Source of the DNA: Corella eumyota | Lineage: Eukaryota > Chordata > Ascidiacea > Phlebobranchia > Corellidae | Assembly: GCA_963082875.1 (NCBI GenBank) | Contig: OY720100.1 | Span: forward strand, 17,260,591-17,324,590 | Direction of reading: 5' to 3' | Length of the DNA: 64,000 nucleotides | Shown here: piece after piece, positions 1-12,400 of the stretch | Position numbering within the stretch: the first letter of the stretch is position 1 | Layout: every line of letters starts with the position of its first letter | Made by a program: the position numbers and the translations under genes | The notes under the pieces: model-generated | Told to the model about the DNA's origin: nothing | Database searches by the model: none | The model's input: the letters and a program-made list of their open reading frames with translations, nothing else

Positions 1-193
1 TTGTAACTTTGATTTTCTTTGGAATTGAGTAACAGATAAGGGGTAAATTTCTTTTGTTATTCCATTATTCTAAAAAAAGGCCTTTTTAAAGTAGAAAAAT
101 TCTTTTTTGTATATTACAAATTGGTAACAAGTTTTTTTTCTATTAATTCTGTACAACAGAATAAAAACCAAAACTCTTTGTTGTTTTTTTTAG

Positions 194-1698
194 ATTCCAC
201 CGGTTCCACCTTCTTTTCTAAGGTTTTGCAACATTATCAACATTGCTTATACAGTGCAGGTAAATACAAGCTATTTTTTTTTGTATCTTTATCCTTGATG
301 TGGGAAAGTCATATGCGCGACTTAAACATAGAGTAACATCAGTTACACCCAGTCTCGAGTTGCCTGTGTCAATTTGGGATATTATAGATTTCAATTGCCC
401 GATAATTATGCTGCTGATTAATTGCTGGCTCAACAGGAGTTCATACTGTTTATAGCGCCTTACTCAAGGTCGCTACAGCATGAGATCAGTGGGGTTAACA
501 CCCACGACCCCATGTGTGGTGTAGCAAATGTTCTTACCGCTACACCACGCTGCCGGTTAAGTTTTATTAATAAAATTTTGCTTCTGGGCTCACATTTTTA
601 GATGGGCAAACAATTTAGTTGGGATTTTTATTCTGGGTAAACCAATGACATGGCAGAGTAATAAAAGCACCAAACATTATTACATAAGGCCCTAAGTTTA
701 AATCTTAGTTGTATTGTTTTAATACCAGCGACATGGTTAAAACAATCAGCATAACAGCTCAAGGTCTTTGGTTCAATTCCCACTGCTTCCAGGCTATTGC
801 CTTTGGAGTCCATAAACGATGATTTTCCACCAATCGGCAGATTAGTTATCGGGGAATTATAATCAATGATATACAAACTGCTAGAGTAAATTTGAGACTG
901 TTTTGGGTAACAAAAGTCACTCATGTTTAGGCTATAGAGTGAACCATTTCGTGCTCCAATAAAAAACACATAAAATACTCTAATGTTTGTAATTAAAGCA
1001 TTTTTCTTCCAGTATTGTGTGGTGACTCCTGGTACAAGTATAAACATGAAGATCAGTGTACCAGTGATCATCGGTTCAATTCCACTTCAAGGAGCCTCAC
1101 CCTTTTCCATGTTACCCCCTGCTGGGCCTCCTACTATGGGTGCTCCCCCTGCTGGACTCCCTTATCCAGAAGCTCCCCCAAGTATGCCCCAGCCTGATAT
1201 CCCCCCTGAGGCTATGGGTATGACCCCCACCGCACCCCCAACAGCTGGAACAACAAATTTTAACGGTTTGTTTGTTAAATTAAAAAAATTTTAAAAAAGA
1301 ATTTTTTTTGTTTGTTCTGATTTTCTGAAATTTCTGATTTATTTGTAAATTTTTAGTTTGTCATAATCTTATTTGTTGTTTTAAAACACAAATTAACAAA
1401 AGCCTATCTTTAAACAAAAAAACACAAATTAACAAAAGCCTATCTTTAAACAAAAAAACACAAATTAACAAAAGCCTATCTTTTTTTTTTTTTTTTTACA
1501 CTGAAAATAACTTAAAATTTAATAAATAATGTAACCTCCATCTTTTTAGCCCCCCCTCCTTCTTACATGGCAGCAACAGGTGGAGAAGTTAGCGTACGGG
1601 AGGATGAAGACAATGAACACTTGATGGGGCAAACATCATTTGCGCCTCAGTACACATACTATGATTGGTCACAACCTGCGTTCACATATAACAAATAG
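194..1698 (+). CDS. Alpha-arrestin (arrestin domain-containing protein), 3' end only
   Basis: Three exons read through in phase: 194-259, 1013-1265 and 1550-1698 (stop TAG). The first encodes IPPVPPSFLRFCNIINIAYT, the conserved opening of the arrestin C domain. The second continues with PGTSINMKISVPVIIGSIPL, its last beta strands (vertebrate ARRDC proteins have a VPLVIGTIPL-like block here), and then a proline/glycine/methionine-rich stretch. The third holds PPPSY, a PPxY motif of the kind that binds WW domains of Nedd4-family ubiquitin ligases, and ends in an acidic segment and FAPQYTYYDW, like other alpha-arrestin tails. Family members are adaptors for ubiquitination and trafficking of membrane proteins. 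The arrestin N domain and the start lie before the window. The subtype (ARRDC1-5 or TXNIP-like) cannot be fixed from this fragment. Confidence 0.85.
270..557 (-). repeat. tRNA-derived SINE, near full length
   Basis: Read on the - strand it starts with a tRNA-like head (GGCAGCGTGGTGTAG, then a degenerate B box), followed by the family body (GCGCTATAAACAGTATGAAC, CTGATTAATCAGC-like palindrome, ATATCCCAAA, ACTCGAGACTGGG) and an A-rich tail. It lies in an alpha-arrestin intron in antisense orientation. Same family as the copy at 36441. Confidence 0.8.
1385..1485. repeat. 36-bp tandem repeat, three copies
   Basis: The unit ACACAAATTAACAAAAGCCT plus ATCTTTAAACAAAAAA is repeated almost identically at about 1386, 1422 and 1458, ending in a T-run. 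It lies in the last alpha-arrestin intron. Confidence 0.8.
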
Positions 1699-2412
1699 AG
1701 GACAAATATTAAAACATTTACACATTTACTTATATTCACTTATATTTTTTACTAACTGATCTGTTATGTTAATAATTATGATAAATTAGTTGTTTACAAT
1801 TAATTATAAATAACTCATTAGTAAAGTAGTAATTAATGAATATTATTCTATTGTGAGTTGAACTACACCATATATTTTTGTTTTCATCTCTTACTAACTA
1901 ACTAACAAGAAAATTATGTTTTTCATCATATTTTTAAACTTTTTTTACTCATTTTATCATCCCTGAAGCTGTCTTTAATCAGGCTTTTAATTTTAAACCT
2001 ATTAATTACCTAATCACAGTGTTTACTTTATTCTAGTGTCATATGTAAGGTCATTTTCCTACTGCTTCTTTTTTTTTTTTAATTTAGTAACTTGTACTAA
2101 AAATTGTAATTTTTTTTTTGAAAAGTTTTTTAAAGCTTTATACGCGTTTGTTTTTAATTAAGTTTCTTACAAGATGCGCTAAGGTTTCACACATTTTCAT
2201 ATATTATTAATTTTAAAGTTTCAGACATTGTGAAAATTAAGTTACTTTATATTTTATTCAGGAATTTTGATTTTTTTTAAAAAGTGTCTTAAATATTGTT
2301 GATATATTGCATGTAAGATATTTTAATAATCATTATTTTCAGATTTTTAAATAACAAATACTAATAATAGTATGTGTTCGTTATTATATGCTGGTTAACA
2401 ATATTAATTTGT
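1699..2412. other. Alpha-arrestin 3' UTR and AT-rich intergenic DNA
   Basis: Downstream of the TAG at 1698 the sequence is very AT-rich with homopolymer runs. No AATAAA is placed close to the stop, so the transcript end is not defined. I see no exon-like coding here. Confidence 0.5.
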
Positions 2413-2979
2413 ATTAAATGCAAAGGTGGGCACCAAATCGTTAATGCGTTAAACGTTAAATAACGAAGTTAATTTTTTTGTTAAAATTTAACTTTTAAGT
2501 TAATTTTAAAAATCGTTATCGGACCTGTTAACTTTCGTTAAATTGTGCTTCCGTTAAATTAAGCCCGTTAACTCAATATTTTACAAGTAAATCCATGGTA
2601 ATATAAGGAATATATATGTTTAAAATCGCCGTTTTTCGGGTTTAATCGTCGCAATTTTTAAACGATGTAAGTAATTAATATCCGGCCACTGTTATTTGGG
2701 CATTAGGCCTATGCCAGTTTTAAAAACTTCTTCTAAACCATTTTCGTCTAGTTAAAACATCGATTAAGAAAATAACTATTTTTTTTAAATCTTTTTTTAT
2801 AAAAAAGGTAATTTCTTTGTTTGTTTTAATTAAATATTAACGTTAACGTTTAACGATAACTTCCGTTACACTTGGTTTAATTTACCGAAAAAACGTTAGC
2901 GAAGTTACTGTTATGTGTAACGAATAACCATTTAACGAAGTTGCTTTTTCGTTTAACTGTGCCCACCTATGATTAAATG
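2413..2979. mobile_element. hAT-type MITE with perfect 8-bp target site duplication
   Basis: The element spans 2421-2971 (551 bp). Its ends are inverted: CAAAGGTGGGCAC on the left, and GTGCCCACCTATG on the right, whose reverse complement is CATAGGTGGGCAC (12 of 13 match). ATTAAATG flanks both sides (2413-2420 and 2972-2979), a perfect 8-bp target duplication, as hAT transposases make. The interior is full of GTTAAACGTTAA-like words that are partly inverted between halves, so the single strand should fold into a long hairpin. There is no transposase reading frame, so it is non-autonomous. The intact duplication suggests a fairly recent insertion. Confidence 0.85.
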
Positions 2980-3469
2980 ACATATTCACTTTAAGATTGA
3001 TCATTTTTGGCCTCTACAAGTAAGTAAACACAAGTAGGGAATTTCCCTTTTAGTGTTTATATTTTTCCACTATGGCCTAATAAGCGTTATATTAAATTTT
3101 TAAGTAAAATTTAAATAAACATTTTCAATCCGTATCTTTCCGCTTTTTCAACATGTTATCAAAATTTATTTAAATAATAAAGCATAATGAATTGTTTAAA
3201 TAAAAGTTTATTTACCTCAATTTCTATTAATAAATAGGTTAAAAACTATTTAATTTAGGTTTTAAAAAACTATTTTGATTATCTTTACAAAAATCAAAAA
3301 AATTGTACTTTAAAATTTTGTTTCTGTTTGCTAAACGGATCCATAACCAAACCTTTAACTTAGGCTTAGGACAAATTTAGGCTTTTATTAAGGACCACAA
3401 ATAGCATTATTTTAGGCTTAACCTAGGCTCAAGAATTTGATGTTTAACGTACAGTTAGGGAAGTTTAAA
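2980..3469. other. AT-rich intergenic DNA
   Basis: I find no open frame with flanking splice sites and no recognisable repeat. AATAAA occurs near 3175 on the + strand, far from the alpha-arrestin stop. Confidence 0.4.
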
Positions 3470-3483
3470 TGGGAGGCCTCCCA
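3470..3483. other. 14-bp perfect palindrome
   Basis: TGGGAGGCCTCCCA is a GC-rich perfect palindrome in an otherwise AT-rich stretch, and the base composition stays less AT-rich to about 3700. Function unknown; a regulatory or CpG-containing patch is possible. Confidence 0.4.
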
Positions 3484-3710
3484 ACGACACAATGGGGGGC
3501 CAAACACTTCTCCGTACGTGGATATTCATTGGTTTCATAAGCGCGTCTGATCAGCTTGTAGTGCCTTTAGGCCGATGGCTTTGATCGACTGTTCGCTTTT
3601 TTGAATATCGGATCACCTACGCTATGGCAGAAACTGTTTTTCCCATGAATTTTGCCCACAGTTTTTTAGTCCCGAGTTTTAGTCTGTCGTAGTGTTTAGG
3701 TTCCTTATCG

Positions 3711-3960
3711 CTAGGTTTTTTGGTAGATGTCTTGCGCTTTAGTCTTAGTAGTTAGGTCGCTTGCTAGGTTTTTTGGTAGATGTGTTGCGCTTCAGTCTAA
3801 GTAGTTAGGTCGCTTGCTAGGTTTTTTGGTAGATGTGTTGCGCTTTAGTCTTAGTAGTTAGGTTGCTTGTTAGGTTTTTTGGTAGATCGTTCGCTTTAGT
3901 CTTAGTAGTTAGGTGGATTGCTAGGTTTTTTGGTAAATATCTTGCGCTAATTATATACAA
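3711..3960. repeat. 53-bp tandem repeat, five copies
   Basis: The word CTAGGTTTTTTGGTAGAT recurs at 3711, 3764, 3817, about 3870 and 3921, each followed by GTGTTGCGCTTTAGTCTTAG-like sequence. Unit length is 53 bp, with the last copies degenerate. No open frame runs through it. Confidence 0.85.
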
Positions 3961-4783
3961 GAATTCGTTTTGTTAGTTAGTCATGAAGCTTGGTTTGTTT
4001 GCAATATAGCTAGTTATGAAGCTCAGTTTGTTTGTTATGGACTAAATAGAAAGAGGTTTTTGGTTATGATGCTTAACTTTTGCAGTTTTTGATTACTCTT
4101 TTAGAATGTAACGTAAGGCATCTAACATATTTGAAGTTTGTATTATAAATAGTTTTTGTATATCTCGTAGGTTTTCTTTATTTGACCTAAATGTTGTTTA
4201 GTAATGAAAATCGGTTTAACGTTTGCTTTGTTGAATTATGTTTAATGAGTATGTATTTTAAGTTGTTGAGCCAAAGCACATTTTATATATTTGGAAAAAG
4301 GCGCGTTAAAGGTTCTTTTTAAATTAATAATATTTCATCTTTTATAATCTCTGTTATTGTTTTTTTAGTGAAATTAAAGGAACTTACCATTTTTAAAATC
4401 ACAAGAGTCTACTAAGTAACGTTCAATAATTAAATTTTTTTTATATAATCCGATTACTTTGAATACTTAATGGATTTTGGGTTTGCGGTTATGGGTTATG
4501 GAGTTATGAACTTTTTTTTACATAACTTAGCTAACAAGGAGGTGTACATCCCAAAAACGTTTTAAGGTAAATTTTGTGAGCGAATTCCAAACATTTTGCA
4601 TGTAATACGTTTTTAAATTGAATTTTTATTAAATAAAGAAGCAATATTAATAGCAACGCATAAAAGCGATTAAAAATTGAAAGTAAACAATTAGTTTAAA
4701 ATAACGTTAGTTTGTACGATAAAGGTAAAAAAATATATATCACAAACCTTTCTTAATGGTCTTTTTTTTAGAATAAATACTAA
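3961..4783. other. Intergenic DNA; desaturase 3' UTR on - strand
   Basis: AT-rich. On the - strand AATAAA lies at 4625-4630, about 155 nt past the desaturase stop, and is the likely poly(A) signal for that gene. Nothing else is recognised. Confidence 0.5.
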
Positions 4784-6982
4784 TTAACTTTCCTTATCTA
4801 AATCGTTGTTTATTTTAATCAAATTTTTATTTTTTAGTTTTCTGGCTTCAATTGCTTGTTTAGAAACAGTTTTTAAGTCGTATGCGAGGCCCAGTACGGC
4901 CATAAGGTCAATGAACATTGTTGTAAAGTTGAAGTAGGGACCGAATTCACTGGTTGAGTAATCATAGGGAAAAGTGTGGTGGTAATTGTGGAAACCTTCA
5001 CCTAAGAATTGAAAAGATTTGGTGTTAAGTCACAATAATAAACACTATACTTAAAACCGTTTACATATTTTGCAGTAGAAATTAAACTAAGTGACTTTGT
5101 TCATACTTAAAAACGTTACAATATGCCAGCAGTGGGAGTTAAACCTAGGACCTTAGATCCTACTTAAGGATGCTGCAACATGCTAAAGGTAAAAATTGAA
5201 TTCAGGATCTAAGTCTAACAACATGTCTTTAGTGGGATTTAAACCAATGGCCCTCAACGTGAGAACTTTAATAAAAAATTAGTTATTTGTTACAGGACAT
5301 ATGATAAAAAAAAATTAACCTCCCGCTAATAACGAAACAAACAAATTTTCCGAAGGATTAATTGTGACGTCATAAGGTCGATTGCCCCACTTGTGCGCGG
5401 CGCTGTTAACCAACCAGGTCACGTGTTGACTGTAAGTATAACGTAACAAACACCAAGCGTATGAGGTCATAATAGCTTCGCCCCACATTAAGGGTATGAC
5501 TGTAAAAGATAATTGTTTTAACTATTTAGTTCAAATTTCAGTTATTTCAACTAGTATTAGACTAACCTGTTGGTAAAATCATGCACGCTGTTGTAGCTAA
5601 AGCTACGTAGTATCTAAAAATAAATAACATTTCTTTATCGTGTAATGCTTTTCTATCGTATTATCGAAAACTATATGCCTTATATTGCCATTTTATTCGG
5701 TAAAATTTTTACCGTCGTTTTGTTAACCCAACACAAATATTTTCAAAGTTAACTTGTACATCGTTTATTATAGAAACAGTTAAACGCTCGATTGTTAACA
5801 TTAAACAATTTAATATAAACAAACTTGTGTTGAAACATTATAATTCGATCTGCTTCGATGTCGCTTAAATCGATCTTACGACCTTTCTCTATGACGTCAC
5901 TATGTTTACGCACCAATAGCCAACCCATGTGACTAAAAAAGAACCCCCTTTTAGCGTTGTGAGGGTCAGCGTTAGTCTCCGAATGTCGGTGGTGGACCCG
6001 GTGGTCTCGAACCCAGTTCCATATCGAGCCCTGTGGTAAAAATATTCAAGTTTTGTTTATTTTAACGTTGTACAAGTTACTAACTTAAAAGCCCGTTTTG
6101 ACTTTGATTCATTTAAAATTGAACCATCAGTTGGTTTTACTAATTACTTTTGGGATTAGTGTTGTCTCAACACAGTTAAGTTAAAGGAAATTTTTGTGTA
6201 AAGTGCAATAAAAGAGCAATTGTGCTACAAAAACAATGTGATGTAAACGTATGACTGAAAGGGTTAGGTGAAAATTGCGTACAATGTAGTCTTTTAGTAC
6301 ATGGGTTTTGACATATTTAAAAAAAAATTTTATCAAATGGAGGTTTTACCAAAAATCATATATGCCAATATTTTTATTGAACTCTTTTTACCCCAACTTA
6401 TTTCTGGAAAATAATTTTAATTTTTTGAGAAAAATGTGCCTTAAATTTTGGGAAAATGAAGTTAATAAAACTTCGTAATTTCGGGATAAGTTCATTCGTT
6501 AAAATGGTTTTCGGTATTATATAACATACAAACAAACCTGAAAAGCGACAAGGTTTGAATAGACCAGAAATAAACGAAGTAAAAGTTTAGCTTTGTAAGA
6601 TCTGTGAGCCCATAACCTGTGCGCTCCTGCAGTTATACCAGGAATCATTACGAAAAACATAAATATTTCTGCAAAAAAATGATTTATTTAAGGCATTTGA
6701 ATATTTCTGCAAACTAAAAAGTACACATAAACTGGTCTTAAAATTTGTAGATCAATTTTTCTAGCTACAATTACATTAATTCTTAATTTAATGTTTAAAA
6801 CGTAAATAGAGTAAAAACTTACCGAATAAAATGGTATAAATATTCGTTTTATTGATTATTAGAATCGCATAAATTGAAGCAATATGAATAAGAGTTAACA
6901 CAATTATGTTACTCCATTTTAACTTATGTGTTTGCAATATATCCTTCTTTAAATATTCGTAAAAACTTCGCATTTTCTGCAT
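4784..6982 (-). CDS. SCD: Stearoyl-CoA (delta-9 acyl-CoA) desaturase, complete, six exons
   Basis: Exons in order of translation: 6823-6982, 6538-6668, 5825-6030, 5567-5613, 5320-5499, 4784-5001. All phases close, giving 313 residues (family usually about 320-360). The enzyme inserts the delta-9 double bond into saturated acyl-CoA at the ER membrane. All three di-iron histidine boxes are present: HRLWAH in ITAGAHRLWAHRSYKAKLLL, HRVHH in WVRDHRVHHRHSETNADPHN, and HNYHH in GEGFHNYHHTFPYDYS. NSAAHKWGNRPYD, also diagnostic, is intact. Hydrophobic segments lie before boxes 1 and 3 (for example IIVLTLIHIASIYAILII). The start MQKM at 6982 follows an in-frame A-rich leader; the ATG at 6973 is an alternative. 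The N-terminus is shorter than in vertebrates. A 3' splice-like site (TTATTTATTTAG) lies about 40 nt upstream of the start. Confidence 0.95.
5120..5265. repeat. Degenerate tRNA-like repeat fragments in a desaturase intron
   Basis: Two stretches resemble each other (GCCAGCAGTGGGAGTTAAAC and GTCTTTAGTGGGATTTAAAC). They resemble the inverted B-box part of the window's tRNA-derived repeats. Strongly decayed, so low confidence. Confidence 0.35.
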
Positions 6983-8874
6983 TTTTAATTGTTGTTTTTT
7001 AATATTGTAATTGGCCTTTTATCTAAATAAATAATTAGTTTTATGGGTAAATGTAATAAGATATATTTCTAATAATGGTGAAACCACTATTTCCTTTTCT
7101 AATTTTATAATACTTACATCTTTTACACTTAACCTTTAATGTTATTAAGTTACATCAACTTTTTGTCACACTTGCTTATAAAAACAAATAAAAAACTGTT
7201 TGTTTATATTTACCATATACGCTTCTAAAGCTAGTTTACAGTTCAATATCTTGATTATTTTTTACTTATATTTAAAATAAATTTTTCCTGCGGTTTTGTA
7301 ATTTAAAAATCTATTTTAGGTTTAGGTATTTTTACTAAGATTATTGAGCTGCAAAAAAATGTAAACAATTTTTGTTAAAAAATTTTCTGATATTTGATCT
7401 TCTACTAAGTTACGCTTGATTGAATATTGAACCCCCTGGGATTAAAAGTTCAATGCTGCGTGACTTGTGACGTAATAGAAATGCAATGTTGCGTACCATA
7501 TGACGTCCCATTTTTTTGTGCTTAGTTTAATTTAATTTAATAAAAAAGAACTAATTTTTATGCAATATATTTAATTTTTTAATGTTTTAAAATCTTTATT
7601 AACATTTAAAATTTTCAGTCTTATTCATCTTTCGTTATAAACTGACCTAAACTTAAACTTTCTAATTTTTATTTTGCAAATGCGTTTTAATCATTTTTTC
7701 CTAGCATTATTAGCTGTAAATACCTAATATACTCAAACCTAAAATGTTAATGCTTACAATATCTAATGCCGGAGGGTAGCTTTTATATGTGACTAAATGG
7801 TGATAAGATTTTAATCAGTCTATTAAAATTTGCTCTGAAATAAACAGGATTTGGATAAACGTTAAAATTAAATAACAACAATAAAAAATATTATTAAATA
7901 CTTTTAAAAACGAATATTTTTTTGGAAATGGTATACCATTTAAAATAGGTAATTTATTGAATAATTATTAAATTAATTTTATTGTAGACACACCCCAGTT
8001 ACATTTGTTGTCCATTCATTAAGAGTAAAAATTTGACCTAAATCTGTCACGAGCTTCATTCAATCGAAACGGTCAGAGTAAAAATTATTTTTTTCAGTAA
8101 ATTTTTTCGCCGTTGGCATTTTAGGAATTGCAGACTTGTAGTAACATCAACCACGTGGTTAGCATGTGTTAAGTTTGTTGTTTAAGTTAAAGTTTACATG
8201 AACTTATCTCAGGTTTAAGTGTTTAGGTTTTTAAGCCATGTTTTGTCTTTAAAATCTAATGATTGACGTTTTGAACTTTCAGACTTTTGGAATTTGAATA
8301 CCGTTTTTTTTAAGATATTCAATCTTTCTTTTTTAGTTTTATAAAGTTTGTTCAACTAATATATTACATGTTTTGCTAAATCATATTTACCATAATCATT
8401 TAATAGAATTTAAAACATGATACTTGACTTTTTATAAAGAATATATTGATAATATTGTCAGATGGTCATCAGTCTGTCAGTATTTATAGTTGTTCTGTGA
8501 ATTTATTCAGCAGCAACTTTATTCTTCAAGTTATTAATCATGGTCTTATTTTTTTTAGGCAACAATCTAACAAAGAATGAATCATAAAATGACCACACAA
8601 TATTTTTAGAACAATTGACTTTTAATCAGCTTAAGTAGATATATTTATACAATGTACATTTTGAATAGTTATAGGTTTATAAAAACTGGTTTTAAGGGTC
8701 TTAAAAATACAAGTTAGTGAATATTTTTTACGTAATATTAAACTTATTTTTTAAAGATTAAAAATTGTAATTCTTTTTTACAGATTAAATAGGCCTTACT
8801 AAGAGATTAAAATGTTGACCTCATGACCTCAGTTTTTCACCTCAAATTCAAATTACCTCAACTTTTGATAAAGT
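6983..8874. other. Intergenic DNA between divergent SCD and NR6A1
   Basis: AT-rich spacer between the desaturase start (- strand) and the first candidate NR6A1 exon (+ strand); both promoters should lie in or near it. I cannot point to a convincing TATA box or CpG cluster. No repeats or coding exons seen. Confidence 0.4.
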
Positions 8875-9416
8875 ATGGACATTGCTATTTTTAATCAAGG
8901 CTACAACTTTCCTGATACAGTTGACATGTCACGTAAGATTTTTAATATTTTAAGTTTTGAAAATGTTGGTTTGATTAATTTTTATTGTAGTCAATTTATT
9001 ATAGGCTTACTTATATTACTCTGACTTTGTCAAAAATTTTTTAAATTTAATTTAATATTACATATGACCGCAAAACTTGTTGGTTTTTCTGATATATTTG
9101 ATTTGGATTATTTTACAATAACCTTCATTTTTCTTAATGTAGATAATTCTATGATTAATTTAAACATAACTTAAGCTCATCTGGCAAAGAAAATTGAATA
9201 TTTGCAGTTTTAGTTTTGGTGGTCATAAGTTATATTTCTTTTAGTTTTTATTTGCTTTCTAATTAAACAAATTTGTGTAATTTTATGTAACTAATTATTT
9301 ACATTTTACCTCAGGGTACCCCGGTTGGCAGGGTCAAAACCGAATCCTTCCCCCAAACCTCGATTCACCCTCCCCCCACCCCAACTTAGAAGTGAACAAC
9401 AACGCAACATTTACAG
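8875..9416 (+). CDS. NR6A1: Candidate alternative 5' exon pair of NR6A1
   Basis: ATG at 8875 opens MDIAIFNQGYNFPDTVDMS and runs to a GTAAG donor after 8932 (one base left over). A second exon, 9315-9416 (TTTTACCTCAG acceptor, CAG/GTAGGT donor), continues in phase as YPGWQGQNRILPPNL and a proline/asparagine-rich stretch, again ending with one base (G) left over. That is exactly the phase needed to join the DNA-binding exon at 23805 and make GAT (Asp). Joining the exon at 15957 or 21519 instead would hit a stop, so these would be alternative first exons. No protein homology backs the assignment; an unrelated short gene is possible. Confidence 0.45.
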
Positions 9417-12400
9417 GTAGGTTGGTTGGGTAAAAAATTTGGGAGATATTTTAAAATATATTTAATTGTTAATTGCTTCATATTTTATGTAAATTAATTT
9501 TATTCATATGTGTTTATTTCATACAAAAACTCATTTTGTTTGTTAATCACACAAAGTGCCATAAAAAAGGTATTTTGTTAATTTAAATGTTTAAAATGTT
9601 CAAAAATGAACTAAGTTATTCTTTAAAATATTTAAAGTCAATTTTTTTATACAAACTAAAATTGCGATTTAGCAATCAGTAAACTCCAAAAACAATAAAA
9701 AACTTTATTTCTCTTTAAAATTAAATTTATTTTTATCGATATTTAAAACCTGTTGAAAGGAATTTTGTTTACCACAATTGTGGAAAGAAGGTAAATACCA
9801 AGTTGGTTTAATATTTAACTTTTATGAGAATCTATATTTGTCTCACAAATGTTCCCACAAAATGAATTAATTATTACCTATTTTTATTTAGAATCTATGA
9901 ATTTCATATTTGAGTAACATTTCTCAAAGTTAATATTCTTTTATTTATCTACTATAAATATATTAAAAAAAATTAACCACTTTAAAAAGGGGTTACTGAA
10001 TTAATTTTGAATTAGGTTTAAAATTGACAAAACACAAAGTTTAATGTTGACTTAACTGGTTTAGTGGTGAATATAAAACTATGTAAACTTGAAACTTAAA
10101 TATTGGTTTGGGTTCTAGGATAATCAAACCACAACCAATAAGGTCATGCCACATCCTTTACTTTTAAATATTCTTAAAATTATTTAATCATTTATAAAAC
10201 GAGTAAACATGTTTACTACGCAGGAAAATGGAATAAAAAAATTATTTAAGGCTAATACAGGTTGAGTTTGAAGTGAAAATAAAATAATATTTCGCAAATA
10301 TTTAGATTTTGATTTGAAATAATTCCTAAAAATGTTTAAAAATGGCGAAAACTACGAAATAATTGAAGTCGCTATGACATCATAGTACGGTCAGTCACGT
10401 AAATGACGTCATAGGATTAGATATTAACTCAGGCACTTAACAATGTAGGTCACCCGTATACAACATTGTTTGGCAAAGTGTTGCCATTAAAAAAAATTAA
10501 AAGTTTCTAAAATAATGTTGGGTTTTTGTAAAAAAATTTTGTAACTAAATAAATGTTTAAATTTTGTCTTTTTTTTGTTTAAAACTTGGCTAAAAACTAG
10601 AATTTTTTCTCGTTTTTCTTGTTTCACTTTATTTGTATTTTTCAAGCTTTAATTAATGATGGAATTTTTTGTATCGCTTCGTTATTTAACTGTTTGTAAA
10701 AGTTTATGTTATTAGATTTAAAGCTAAGTTTGTAGATAGGAGATATTAAAGGTGAATTCTATAAAATAACATTTTCTTAAAAATTTTTCAAACGATATTT
10801 TAAAAATGGTAATAACTTAAAAATCTCAGTTTAAAGTTTAAATTTATTTTAGAGAAAGGTTATTAAGTTATTTTTGTTAAAGCTTGGGTTTTGTTTTTTA
10901 TAAAATGATATTTGAAATGTTAAAACTTTTAAAACGTAATTTTAAAAATCGTAAAAACTCAAAAATTTCGATTAAAAAAACGTAAAATGTTGAAAAATCA
11001 ATTGGCAACCCTGAAGAACCGAACTGAACCTTTCGCCTTAACTGAAGTAGCAAAATTAGGTCATCACTATGACGTCACAATTAAATGAACCAATGAGCTT
11101 CGATGGACTCGCTTAAACTCGATCGAAACTGGGTCAGAATCGCGACGCGTCGCCTTTTTTGTCACGTGGGTTGTCTGCGCATGACGTCACGGCTACGTAA
11201 CAAGGTGTGGTAATGCGTTTTTGTTTCTTATGACGTAAATTTGTATTTATGACGTCATAGGTAAAATTGAAATCGCATAAAGTGACATTTTGATCTTGAG
11301 GATTTTTTTTTTGTATTTAATCTTGTTTGTTCAAAATTTATTAATTGTAATTTTTTTCAATTGTTAATCACTTTGCGTTTAATTAAAGTTTTAATATTAA
11401 TTGTGTTTGAAATTATTTGGCGTTTTTTTGATTTTTTTCGGTTTTGTAAAATCCTTTTTTTTGTCAGCGCGTAAAATTGTTGAAATTAGGTTAAGTGAGT
11501 TTAGACATTTCGAATCATCCAGGGAATTCAATTTTCTCAATACTTAGTCCTTTTAACACTTCTGCTTTTAAACCCCGCTTTGTGTTTTGTTCCTTCATTG
11601 TTCAACTGGAAAAATTCGTTTTTTTGTCATCGATTTATAAATGAATGAAGTTTTTTGTAACTAAATTTAAACTGAATTTTAAACTGTTTTCACTTAACCT
11701 TCCATTTTGTATTGAAATATAAATAAATAAGTGTTAAAAAATTAAAAATCAAAGACATAGTTAGCACTTATAAGATCATAATTTTAACGTTTTAAGATAT
11801 TTTTCAATTCTTGTTTCAAATCTTGAAATTTTTTAGCGTCTGTCATTTAGGGCCCCTAGGGAGAACATTATTATAGAATTAACGTATTAAGGACGTGCGC
11901 TACCATGGGAAGTTGAATTAACCTCACGCGTGTGACCCCGATTAAACTTTGACCCCATTTATGACGCACTCTTAACGCTGTGATGTCATTAGTCACGTGT
12001 AATTTGATTGGTTAGGATTTTAAAATTGGTAAATTCAAAAATTGATAAAAAATAAAATGATTTTTTTTTTTAAAAACATTTAAAATCACAACTTTAAAAA
12101 ACAATAAAAAATATTTCAAAAATTATTAAAAAATTACAAACGTTCAATTTGGGTATACAATTAATTAAGTTCAGAGAATGATATCCCTTTCCTTTTGTAA
12201 TTCAATAAAATATTCGGTTTTTGTCGCTTTGAAATTTGATAAAAATTTCTCGGAAAAATGAATCAGTTTCGGGAAACTTCCATGACTCAAACTCACCATA
12301 TGTTTCGGTGAAGTTCGTCTTAATATTTCGGTGAAGTCCGCGTGGTATGCAAGGTTCTTAAACATGAGGTTAACGATAGTAAAGGGTTTTTAAAAAGGGG

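Noticed and set aside
628-1071. 147-residue - strand open frame
   Set aside because: Overlaps the alpha-arrestin exon at 1013 and repeat-like intron sequence; no coding features.
12171-12365. 64-residue - strand open frame
   Set aside because: No splice context, promoter, poly(A) signal or family resemblance; such lengths are expected by chance.
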